Origin: JAEYFP01 sp964579795
GTDB taxonomy: Bacteria > Bacillota > Clostridia > Lachnospirales > Lachnospiraceae
Direction of reading: 5' to 3'
DNA: 64,000 nt
Assembly (NCBI GenBank): GCA_964579795.1
Contig: CAZOHM010000007.1
Location: forward strand, 1-64,000
Shown: one piece after another, positions 43,073 through 50,267 of the stretch
Numbering within the stretch: position 1 is the first letter of the stretch
How the letters are laid out: each line of letters opens with the position of its first letter
Translations under genes and position numbers: made by a program
Notes under the pieces: model-generated
The model's database searches: none
Seen by the model: only the letters and a program-made list of their open reading frames with translations
Told to the model about the DNA's origin: nothing

Positions 43073-43830
43073 CGTACAACCTCCTCAAAATTAAGTGTGC
43101 CTCCGAAAATACTAAGTGCACTTCCTATAGTAACGTTTACGTTTCCGTTTCCGAGCTCCTTGATTCGTTCAATATCCCGACAGGATGATACTCCACCGGC
43201 ATATGTCGTACAGCAGTCTGTTTCCCCCAACAAACGTACTACAGGCTCTTCAATTCCTGCTGACTTTCCTTCTACATCAACAGCATGTACAAGAAATTCG
43301 TCGCAATATATAGACAATGTCTCTAACAGTCTCTCTGATATAGGGGTCTGTGTAAACTTCTGCCACCGGTCAGTGACTATAAAATATTTACCATTCAGCA
43401 GTCGACAGCTGACATCCAAAACAATTCGTTCTTTACCAATCGCTGCCTTTAGGCGTTTTAAATTAGTATAACATATTTCCCCATTTTTGAATAAATAAGA
43501 CGTAACAATTACATGAGAAGCGCCGGCAGAAAGGAACTGTCCAGCATTCTCGGCATGAATTCCTCCGCCAATCTGCAGCCCTCCCGGATACATGTCAAGT
43601 GCCTGCAGGGCCTCCTGCTTTGTTGCCTCATAATATGATGACTCCTCACCGTTCAAAAGGATCACATGTCCGCCCTTTAATCCTTTTTCACTATATAGTT
43701 TTGCATAATAGGCTGCACCCTTTTCGGAAACAAAATTTGTCTGTGCTGTATCATTGCTATCCTTAAGCGTTCCGCCAACAATTTGTTTTACTTTTCCGTT
43801 GTGTATATCAATACATGGTCGAAACTCCAT
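43057..43830 (-). CDS. hisA: Eukaryotic-type HisA (ProFAR isomerase)
   Basis: Predicted phosphoribosylformimino-AICAR ribotide isomerase, histidine biosynthesis step 4, 257 residues. The sequence follows the yeast HIS6/plant pattern rather than bacterial HisA: RPCIDIHNGKVKQIVGGTLK, then TNFVSEKGAAYYAKLYSEKG, LQIGGGIHAENA, VIVTSYLFKNG, RIVLDVSCRL, EFLVHAVDVEGKSAGIEEPV, TYAGGVSS and TIGSALSIFGGTLNFEE. Asp8 and the Asp in the VDVEG strand fit the catalytic pair. ATG 43830 has AGGAG seven bases upstream; a GTG two codons earlier is less likely. Not in a his operon: it sits ten bases after fbp and overlaps the HD-GYP gene. Confidence 0.82.
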   Translation of the reverse strand: MEFRPCIDIHNGKVKQIVGGTLKDSNDTAQTNFVSEKGAAYYAKLYSEKGLKGGHVILLNGEESSYYEATKQEALQALDMYPGGLQIGGGIHAENAGQFLSAGASHVIVTSYLFKNGEICYTNLKRLKAAIGKERIVLDVSCRLLNGKYFIVTDRWQKFTQTPISERLLETLSIYCDEFLVHAVDVEGKSAGIEEPVVRLLGETDCCTTYAGGVSSCRDIERIKELGNGNVNVTIGSALSIFGGTLNFEEVVRCIQS

Positions 43831-43840
43831 CCACACTCTC

Positions 43841-45802
43841 CTAATCTAACCCATGTTCTATCAGCTCACCATCTCTGTATGCCTTCAAAAGCTCCTCAAG
43901 CTGAGCAATCGATTCCCGGATTTCGTAACCGGTGTCTGTATCTGCAACGCGCAGTCTGAAGGATGCCGTCTCAACAATCACAGAATCTGAATAAATATCG
44001 GTTTCATTCTTGATGGCTGCCTCTGCAGATTCAAACGGTTCATGTGCAACAAGACGCATTCCGTGTGAATTGTATACAAGCGTATATCCTGCGATTCCGG
44101 TTTTTCCCTGATATGCCTTTGAAAAACCGCCATCAATAATCATCAGCTTGCCACCGCACTTAATTGGAGACTCGCCCTTTTTCTGTTCCACAGGTACATG
44201 ACCATTAATAATATGAGAATAACGCTCGTCCAGACCAAATTCCTTCATGATTTTATTAATTGTCTTTTCGTCATCCAAAAGTTCATAATACTTGTTTTTC
44301 TTTTCTGTATGGCTTTCCTTATCTGCAATCAGATACCGTTCAAAGGTGGCCATCTTCTCTTTTCCGAATACGGGAGAATTCGGATTTCCCCAAATGTACC
44401 AAAGGATATCCTGACCCTTCAAGCGTTCTTCCGCATCATCCGTCGTATAATATCCCTTTCTTGCATAATGATCAAGTATATCATATAGCGCTTTTCCACT
44501 GTATTCTTTTCCGAAAATCTTAACCCTTTTGAAATCTCCGTTTTCTTCAAGCGGCACACAGCCATGATACAGCAAATTTGAATTATATATCTTATACAGA
44601 CTTCCCTTCGCAAATAAGAACCGTACCTGCTTCTGAAGCTTTTCGCATTTCACAAATGCATGTCGGATACGCTCCATAAGCTGGCTTTCTTCTTCTGTCA
44701 GTCGATAAGGATCCTTCGGATCTACTGTTGGAAAATCAATATCCTTGATTTCATATTCCTTTCCGTCAACGATTACTGTTTTCTTCTCATAATTAATCTT
44801 ATCAAGCAACAGTCTGTCATCCATTCCAAACTCAGGTCTGCGCTTAATCAGCTGACCTTCCAGCTTGAACTGAATGACTGACATCGCCTTATGCATACGT
44901 GTATCAAGTCCAAGATCCTTCGTATCATAATCCGTATTGTAGGAAATCTTAAAAGCATCACAATTGACATTTCTGTATACATCCATTGCAAACGTCGCAA
45001 GTGGAATCAGATTAATACCGTAACCCTCCTCAAGAGTATCGAGGTTTCCGTACTTTGCTGACATTCTAAGAACATTTGCAATGCATGCCATATGTCCGGC
45101 AGCTGCTCCCATCCACACAATATCGTGATTCCCCCACTGTACATCAACTGAATGATAGTGGCGCAGTGCCTCCAATACAATATGAGGACCCGGTCCTCTG
45201 TCAAACACATCACCGACAATATGCAGATGGTCTATGACAAGGCGCTGTATCAAATTACTCAATGCAATGATAAACTCCGGGGCACGTCCTATTCTGATAA
45301 TCGTATGAATGATTTCATTATAATAAGCTTCCTTATCCTGTACTTCTACCTTTTCAGTAATTAGTTCCTCAATTACATAAGCAAAATCCTTAGGCAATGC
45401 CTTTCTGACTTTGGAACGGGTATATTTGGATGCAACTCGCTTTGTGATTTGCACAAGTCGATGCAGTGTAATCTTATAAAAATCCTCAATATTCTCTTCC
45501 TCATGCATGATAATATCCAGCTTTTCCTCCGGATAATAAATCAATGTAGCCAGACTTTTCTTGTCCTTTACACTAAGTGTATTGCCAAATTCCTCATCAA
45601 TTTTCCGTTTTACCGAACCAGAACCGTTCTTTAAAATATGTACAAACTGTTCATACTCTCCGTGGATATCTGTCATGAAATGTTCTGTGCTCTTAGGCAG
45701 ATTTAGAATAGACTGTAGATTTATAATTTCTGTAGATGCTGCAGCAATCGTAGGATACTGGTCTGCAAGAATTTTGAGATATTTAAGTTCTGATTTTTCC
45801 AT
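43841..45802 (-). CDS. fbp: Fructose-1,6-bisphosphatase class III
   Basis: Gluconeogenic enzyme of 653 residues, the length of the Firmicutes class III type. Start LKYLKILADQYPTIAAASTE, calcineurin-like metal motifs TDIHGEYEQF, GDVFDRGPGP, WGNHDIVWMGAAAGH and INGHVPVEQKKGE, then LMIIDGGFSKAYQGKTGIAG. GGAGG stands before ATG 45802. It makes fructose-6-phosphate, and thus ultimately PRPP, the precursor used by histidine synthesis, which may explain the hisA neighbour. No terminator is evident between this and the DUF3021 gene upstream. Confidence 0.96.
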   Translation of the reverse strand: MEKSELKYLKILADQYPTIAAASTEIINLQSILNLPKSTEHFMTDIHGEYEQFVHILKNGSGSVKRKIDEEFGNTLSVKDKKSLATLIYYPEEKLDIIMHEEENIEDFYKITLHRLVQITKRVASKYTRSKVRKALPKDFAYVIEELITEKVEVQDKEAYYNEIIHTIIRIGRAPEFIIALSNLIQRLVIDHLHIVGDVFDRGPGPHIVLEALRHYHSVDVQWGNHDIVWMGAAAGHMACIANVLRMSAKYGNLDTLEEGYGINLIPLATFAMDVYRNVNCDAFKISYNTDYDTKDLGLDTRMHKAMSVIQFKLEGQLIKRRPEFGMDDRLLLDKINYEKKTVIVDGKEYEIKDIDFPTVDPKDPYRLTEEESQLMERIRHAFVKCEKLQKQVRFLFAKGSLYKIYNSNLLYHGCVPLEENGDFKRVKIFGKEYSGKALYDILDHYARKGYYTTDDAEERLKGQDILWYIWGNPNSPVFGKEKMATFERYLIADKESHTEKKNKYYELLDDEKTINKIMKEFGLDERYSHIINGHVPVEQKKGESPIKCGGKLMIIDGGFSKAYQGKTGIAGYTLVYNSHGMRLVAHEPFESAEAAIKNETDIYSDSVIVETASFRLRVADTDTGYEIRESIAQLEELLKAYRDGELIEHGLD

Positions 45803-45875
45803 TAATATTCTGCCTCCATTAATTCAAGTTCTATACTATCTATTTTACACTTGAAATGAACGGGAAACAAGAATT

Positions 45876-46307
45876 TTATAAGCGGAATTTTTTTAAGCCT
45901 GCATTCATTCGTTCAGCAAGCTTTCGCTCTCCCTGATAATTAATCCACGTAATCAGAGCATATACTGAAAGAATCATTAAAGCAAAAACCACTAGCTGTA
46001 GAATACTGTCTGTTTCAATCCAGTCATTCCTGTATGCAATTCCAATAACAATAAGCATAACAAGAACTGCGCTGATAATCTGGCGAATCAGCATATCGCG
46101 CTTTCCAATTTCTTTTTTGGAATAAAACAAAATGGATGTCAGGGAGGAAAGGGCTGCCATAACCACAAGTCGCCACATACTTCCACTGTCAAAGCTAAAC
46201 TCTGGAGCAAACAGATTCACAAATACTGTCGCACACAAAAGCACGCCGCCTGCAGACAAAAGAAAACATATAACAATTTTTTTAATGACTTCTATTAAAC
46301 TGTTCAT
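45876..46307 (-). CDS. DUF3021 family membrane protein
   Basis: Protein of 143 residues with four membrane helices (about 8-30, 40-60, 73-92, 103-125), family DUF3021. Such genes lie next to LytTR regulators in Firmicutes and the product is thought to restrain the regulator, as it does here in layout. GAGGTG before ATG 46307; a start in the end of the LytTR gene at 46328 is possible but lacks a site. Confidence 0.82.
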   Translation of the reverse strand: MNSLIEVIKKIVICFLLSAGGVLLCATVFVNLFAPEFSFDSGSMWRLVVMAALSSLTSILFYSKKEIGKRDMLIRQIISAVLVMLIVIGIAYRNDWIETDSILQLVVFALMILSVYALITWINYQGERKLAERMNAGLKKFRL

Positions 46308-46317
46308 TTCATTCACC

Positions 46318-46749
46318 TCAGCAGCCAAGCAGCTTCTTTAATTCCGAAACATACTGCCTGGAAATAATAACCTTCTCTCCATTATCCAGTGTTGCCTCGA
46401 ACCTTCCGCTGAATGCCGGACTCAGATACTGTATATGTGACAGATTCAATACTACAGATTTTGATACACGCAGAAACCCAGCACCGCAAAGCGTCTCCTC
46501 AATCTCATACAGCTTCTGTCTGGATTCCGTTACACTCTTTTTACAGTATAGAAATACCTTGTTGTCGACCGCCTCAAAATAATAGACCTCCGACGGACGA
46601 AATCGATGAATGTTATCACCTTCATAGCCAATCACAGTGTTCTTGACCGCTCGAAGCAGGGAAATGATATGGAGCAGATCCTCACTCATTTCCCTGCATC
46701 TGATAATAACTTCCTCTTCGTCCTGCGAATCCTCAATCACGATCTTCAT
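46318..46749 (-). CDS. LytTR-type DNA-binding regulator
   Basis: Regulator of 143 residues without receiver. The LytTR domain covers about 40-140: IHRFRPSEVYYFEAVDNKVF, YEIEETLCGAGFLRVSKSVV, LNLSHIQYLSPAFSGRFEAT and the ISRQYVSELKKLLG end. LytTR proteins bind paired direct repeats near promoters of surface or bacteriocin genes. With the DUF3021 gene ten bases downstream it forms a known two-gene regulatory pair. Begins 27 bases after dapB and may share the lysine-controlled transcript. Confidence 0.88.
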   Translation of the reverse strand: MKIVIEDSQDEEEVIIRCREMSEDLLHIISLLRAVKNTVIGYEGDNIHRFRPSEVYYFEAVDNKVFLYCKKSVTESRQKLYEIEETLCGAGFLRVSKSVVLNLSHIQYLSPAFSGRFEATLDNGEKVIISRQYVSELKKLLGC

Positions 46750-46776
46750 TTCGTACCTATCCTGCCTTCCAGGCCA

Positions 46777-47532
46777 CTATCCGATTACATCACTCATTGT
46801 ATAAAGTCCTGCCGGCTGTCCCTTCAAGAACTTTGCTGCCTGTACAGCTCCTTTTCCAAATATGGCACGGGAATATGCTGTATGCGAAAATGTAATCACT
46901 TCATCCTGTCCGGCAAAAATCACATCATGATCTCCGACAATACTGCCACCGCGTACTGCCGAAATACCAAGCTCATTTTCTCCACGCTTTTGGCGAACCT
47001 GGCTTCTGTCATATACATAGGTATATTCGTTGTTCCTTGCTTCATTGATAGAATCCGCAAGTGCAATTGCTGTACCGCTTGGTGCATCCAGTTTCATCTT
47101 ATGATGCTTCTCAACTATTTCAATATCGAAACCAGCCGGTGCAAGTACATTTGCAGCCGTCTTCAGCAGCTTCATCAGCATATTGATTCCAAGCGACATA
47201 TTTGCCGAGCGAAGTACAGCTACCTTTTTACTTGCTTCGTTCAAATTAGCAAGCTGCTGTTCACTAAGTCCTGTTGTGCAGACAACAACCGGCACCTGCT
47301 TTTGAACACACCAGTCAAGAAGACCGTCAACTGCTGCTGTTGCGCCAAAATCTACAACTGCATCTGCAGCGACCGTACACTCAGCAATAGAAGCAAAAAC
47401 AGGATATCCGTTTTTTTCTTCTGTATAAACATCCACACCTGCAACAATCTGTATCTCGGGATCTTCAGCTACAATCCCAGTAATCATCTGTCCCATCCTG
47501 CCGTTGCAACCATGCATAATGATATTAACCAT
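46777..47532 (-). CDS. dapB: 4-hydroxy-tetrahydrodipicolinate reductase DapB
   Basis: Lysine and diaminopimelate pathway enzyme of 251 residues, NAD(P)H-dependent. Nucleotide loop GCNGRMGQ, VVDFGATAA, VVCTTGLSEQQ, MSLGINMLMKLL, and the signature EIVEKHHKMKLDAPSGTA with catalytic His-His and Lys, then GAVQAAKFL at the end. GAGGAAACAGAA precedes ATG 47532; the frame extends upstream into the end of dapA but without a ribosome site. Follows dapA by 34 bases. Confidence 0.96.
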   Translation of the reverse strand: MVNIIMHGCNGRMGQMITGIVAEDPEIQIVAGVDVYTEEKNGYPVFASIAECTVAADAVVDFGATAAVDGLLDWCVQKQVPVVVCTTGLSEQQLANLNEASKKVAVLRSANMSLGINMLMKLLKTAANVLAPAGFDIEIVEKHHKMKLDAPSGTAIALADSINEARNNEYTYVYDRSQVRQKRGENELGISAVRGGSIVGDHDVIFAGQDEVITFSHTAYSRAIFGKGAVQAAKFLKGQPAGLYTMSDVIG

Positions 47533-47566
47533 TTCTGTTTCCTCTTTTCCTTTGCATTGTGTGCTT

Positions 47567-48451
47567 TTACAAAATTCCATACTCTTTCATGATTTTTTCA
47601 AGCTTTTCTGCATTCTGCGGTTCCATGTCGGTAAGTGGACGGCGCATGCTTCCTGCACCTCTTCCCTGCAGATTTACAGCAGTCTTTACCGGAATCGGAT
47701 TAACCTCACAGAAAAGTGCATCACACAACGGAATCGCCTTTAACTGCAGCTCACAACTCTTCTTAACATCTCCATCCAAATAAGTCTGTACAATATCATG
47801 TGTCTGCTCAGGTGCTACATTTGAAAGAACAGAAACAACACCCTTTCCGCCAAGAGACATAATCGGAACAATCTGGTCATCATTACCCGAATACAGATCC
47901 ACACAGCCATCAGCGATGCTCATCATTCTTGCAATCTGGCTAAGATTTCCGGATGCTTCCTTTACACCGACAATATTCTTAACTGTTTTACACAGAATAA
48001 CGACTGTCTCCGGCATAATATTGACTCCTGTACGGCTTGGTACATTGTAAAGAATCATCGGTACCGAAACACTGTTTGCGACCATTGTGAAGTGTTCAAC
48101 CAATCCCTTCTGTGTTGCCTTATTATAGTATGGAGTCACTACAAGAATACCATCAACTCCTATTTTTTCTGCTTCTGTAGACAGATAAATTGCTGTTTCG
48201 GTACAGTTGGAACCTGTACCGGCAACTACAGGTACGCGCTTCTTTACTATATCAACACAAAATTTTATACAGTCCAGATGCTCCTCGTGGCTTAGGCAGG
48301 AAGCCTCTCCAGTCGTTGCACAAACAAAAATTGCATCTGTCTTGTTTGCAATCTGATACTCAATCTGTTCCTCAAATTTCTCGTAATTCACATCTCCATT
48401 TGCTTTGAATGGTGTAATGATGGCTACACCTGCGCCAGTAAAAACTGCCAT
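47567..48451 (-). CDS. dapA: 4-hydroxy-tetrahydrodipicolinate synthase DapA
   Basis: First enzyme committed to lysine and diaminopimelate, joining pyruvate and aspartate semialdehyde; 294 residues. Motifs: GVAIITPFKANGDVNYEKFE, CATTGEASCLSHEEH, VVAGTGSNCTETAI, YYNKATQKGLVEHF, YNVPSRTGVNI (catalytic Tyr), VGVKEASGNLSQIA (Schiff-base Lys) and GNDDQIVPIMSLGGKGVVSV. AAGGAGGAAGAGTT precedes ATG 48451. Controlled by a lysine riboswitch. Confidence 0.97.
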   Translation of the reverse strand: MAVFTGAGVAIITPFKANGDVNYEKFEEQIEYQIANKTDAIFVCATTGEASCLSHEEHLDCIKFCVDIVKKRVPVVAGTGSNCTETAIYLSTEAEKIGVDGILVVTPYYNKATQKGLVEHFTMVANSVSVPMILYNVPSRTGVNIMPETVVILCKTVKNIVGVKEASGNLSQIARMMSIADGCVDLYSGNDDQIVPIMSLGGKGVVSVLSNVAPEQTHDIVQTYLDGDVKKSCELQLKAIPLCDALFCEVNPIPVKTAVNLQGRGAGSMRRPLTDMEPQNAEKLEKIMKEYGIL

Positions 48452-48488
48452 AACTCTTCCTCCTTGTTTTGTAATCCTACATGATTTC

Positions 48489-48565
48489 CGGCTCAATTTT
48501 TATAACAAAATTGAGCCAACCGGATAGGCTGGCTCTAAAATACAATTAAAATCATTGTTCATTTT
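48489..48565 (-). promoter_or_regulatory. Expression platform of the lysine riboswitch
   Basis: Terminator: GAGCCAGCC (48535-48527) pairs with GGTTGGCTC (48521-48513), then AATTTTGTT. Competing structure 1: the aptamer end AGCTATCTAAAAT can pair with ATTTTAGAGC, which takes the left arm of the terminator. Competing structure 2: the right arm GGCTCAATTTT can pair with AAAATTGAGCC (48500-48490). When lysine holds P1 closed, the terminator is free to form. Confidence 0.75.
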
Positions 48566-48746
48566 AGATAGCTCCCCATCCTCAACAGTGCCTGTTGAAA
48601 GATGACAGTCATGCACCTGTTCAATGCATGCCCAAGAACAGCTTGCTCAACCCTGTTCTTTCGGCGCTTTTTCCTTTTCATTTTCATCATCCATCTAAGC
48701 CAATGTCAAAAAACGTACTAATAAAAAGCGCGACCTCTATCCTTAC
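48566..48746 (-). ncRNA. Lysine riboswitch (L box) aptamer
   Basis: In the dapA leader the minus-strand RNA carries the conserved blocks of the lysine aptamer in order: GGATAGAGGT (P1 5' strand and loop, 48744 down), TTAGTA, GCGCCGAA, then TTGGGCATGCATTGAA, GACTGTCA and the closing GGGGAGCTATCT (48577-48566), whose CTATC pairs with GATAG to form P1. It closely resembles the lysC leader of Bacillus subtilis. Binding lysine should lower dapA-dapB expression. Confidence 0.93.
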
Positions 48747-48764
48747 TATAAAATTGTTATATGC

Positions 48765-48793
48765 ATAATAGCATCCCTGTCATCACTTGTCAA
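48765..48793 (-). promoter_or_regulatory. Promoter of the dapA-dapB transcript
   Basis: On the minus strand TTGACA (48793-48788), exactly 17 bases, extended -10 TGCTATTAT (TATTAT 48770-48765). Start predicted about a dozen bases before the riboswitch. Confidence 0.88.
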
Positions 48794-48806
48794 TGACAAA
48801 ATCTAT

Positions 48807-49295
48807 TTACTGCTTGATTGTCACTACCTCAGATACTTCATCTGCAAGTGTGCAGATTTCTTCCGGCAGACTAATTCCTGTAATAATCAGACTGGCTTCC
48901 TCTGGCTTTGCTTCTATGACAGCCTTAAAATCATCAATCGAAATAATATTATTATCAATTAATCCAAGTGCTTCATCAAGTACAAGACAGTCACATTCTC
49001 GTGTGGCAAGTACCTTCTTTGCAAAATTCAAACCGTTTCGAATATTTGCACGAGCCTCTTTCTGCTCGTCTTCGGACAAATCAAGATAAAACTCATCAGA
49101 CTTTTCAAATGTGAACAGCTTGATTTCCGGTTCAAGCCGTCTGATAAAATCCAGCTCCGTTGGATTCTTCCCCTTCAGAAACTGTACAATAAACACCGTC
49201 TTCCCCTGGCTGGCCGCCCGGATTGCCTGGCCTACAGCAGCAGTGGTCTTACCTTTTCCCACTCCACAGTAAATATAAATCAAACCTTCACTCAT
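48807..49295 (-). CDS. cobA: Cob(I)yrinic acid a,c-diamide adenosyltransferase
   Basis: Corrinoid adenosyltransferase of the CobA/BtuR type, 162 residues: P-loop YCGVGKGKTTAAVGQAIRAA, VFIVQFLKGK, FYLDLSEDEQKEA, DCLVLDEALG and IITGISLPEEI. It attaches the adenosyl group in coenzyme B12 synthesis or salvage. AGAGGTGGCTT precedes ATG 49295; the frame stays open 34 codons further upstream, overlapping the ssb gene, but without support. Shorter than the E. coli enzyme because the N-terminal extension is missing, as in many Clostridia. No other B12 gene is nearby. Confidence 0.92.
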   Translation of the reverse strand: MSEGLIYIYCGVGKGKTTAAVGQAIRAASQGKTVFIVQFLKGKNPTELDFIRRLEPEIKLFTFEKSDEFYLDLSEDEQKEARANIRNGLNFAKKVLATRECDCLVLDEALGLIDNNIISIDDFKAVIEAKPEEASLIITGISLPEEICTLADEVSEVVTIKQ

Positions 49296-49380
49296 AAGCC
49301 ACCTCTTAAGAAATTTCTCTCTCGTTGTTAAAGATACGTTGCCTATCATATCACTATCATTTGACAAAATCAACTGTTTT

Positions 49381-50013
49381 CTACTCCTGCTCCTCATATT
49401 CCAGTTTACCTACAGATACCTCATACGCCACCCTCTTTTCCAGCTCATCCTCAGAAATTCGTTTCATATATTCCCTGCTCTGGATTCGTCCATACACCTT
49501 TGTACGTTTTCCAACTTCAAAGCCAGCTGCAAACCTTGCGTTTCTTCCCCAGCAGATACATGGGATATAATCACTCTTCCCATATGGTCTGTTCACTGCC
49601 AGAAGTAAGTCAGTAATTTCACGACCAAGGGGCGTTTTTCTGTAAATTGGCGGTTTACATATGTATCCATCAAGAAAAATCTGGTTTGTTTTCTGATTTT
49701 CTCCTATCTCTGTTATGTATTCAATTTCTCTCGCAAACACTGACAGCACCAGCCTGTTTTTCTTTTCCTCATGCCGGTTATACGAGCGAAACTGACCGGA
49801 TACTAAGATTTTGCATCCCTTGTAGTCCTCCTGCACATCCATCAGACGCTCCGAAACCATTAGCGGAATAATATCCGCCGAGTCACTCAGGCGTGTCACA
49901 AGAAGGTCTATCATATAGAACCCCTCTCCAAATACCTCGTGACTGTAAGAAAAATCGCTGACGATTTCCCCCATCATTGTTACCTGATTGTTTTCAATTA
50001 CCTTATCCGTCAT
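49381..50013 (-). CDS. Single-stranded DNA-binding protein with two OB folds
   Basis: Protein of 210 residues. The second half (about 108-205: NQIFLDGYICKPPIYRKTPL, EITDLLLAVNRPYGKSDYIP, CICWGRNARFA, VYGRIQSREY) is a typical SSB OB fold. The first half (about 8-80: NNQVTMMGEIVSDFSYSHEV, FYMIDLLVTRLSDSADIIPL, ILVSGQFRSYN) looks like a second, diverged OB fold. The acidic C-terminal tip of replicative SSB is absent (ends LEYEEQE). GGGAGAACAAAA precedes ATG 50013. Probably a secondary SSB; role unknown. Confidence 0.8.
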   Translation of the reverse strand: MTDKVIENNQVTMMGEIVSDFSYSHEVFGEGFYMIDLLVTRLSDSADIIPLMVSERLMDVQEDYKGCKILVSGQFRSYNRHEEKKNRLVLSVFAREIEYITEIGENQKTNQIFLDGYICKPPIYRKTPLGREITDLLLAVNRPYGKSDYIPCICWGRNARFAAGFEVGKRTKVYGRIQSREYMKRISEDELEKRVAYEVSVGKLEYEEQE

Positions 50014-50195
50014 TTTTGTTCTCCCTTCCTGGAGGGCAGCATATGTAACCCCCGCTTCAGAATTTTTTCTAGTTCGGTATTATTATTTATATGAAGAGAT
50101 TTTTTCATTATGATAAATCATGTCAAAAATCGTTCGCCTTTTTCTTCTATAATTATTCATAAATCGTGCTTTTTTCAGTACATCCGCAATTTTCC

Positions 50196-50223
50196 TTGTG
50201 TTCTTTCGAAATTATGCTATACT
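50196..50223 (+). promoter_or_regulatory. Promoter of typA
   Basis: TTGTGT (50196-50201), 16 bases, extended -10 TGCTATACT (TATACT 50218-50223), about 45 bases before the start codon. The rest of the 50014-50195 gap is AT-rich with nothing I can name. Confidence 0.65.
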
Positions 50224-50267
50224 ATTACAGTTAAGCAAATTGTATGTTTTTGAGGAAGGAAGATTTT

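Noticed and set aside
48787..48799. Palindrome TTGTCAATGACAA over the dapA -35 box as an operator
   Set aside because: Short, contains the -35 sequence itself, and control is already explained by the riboswitch.
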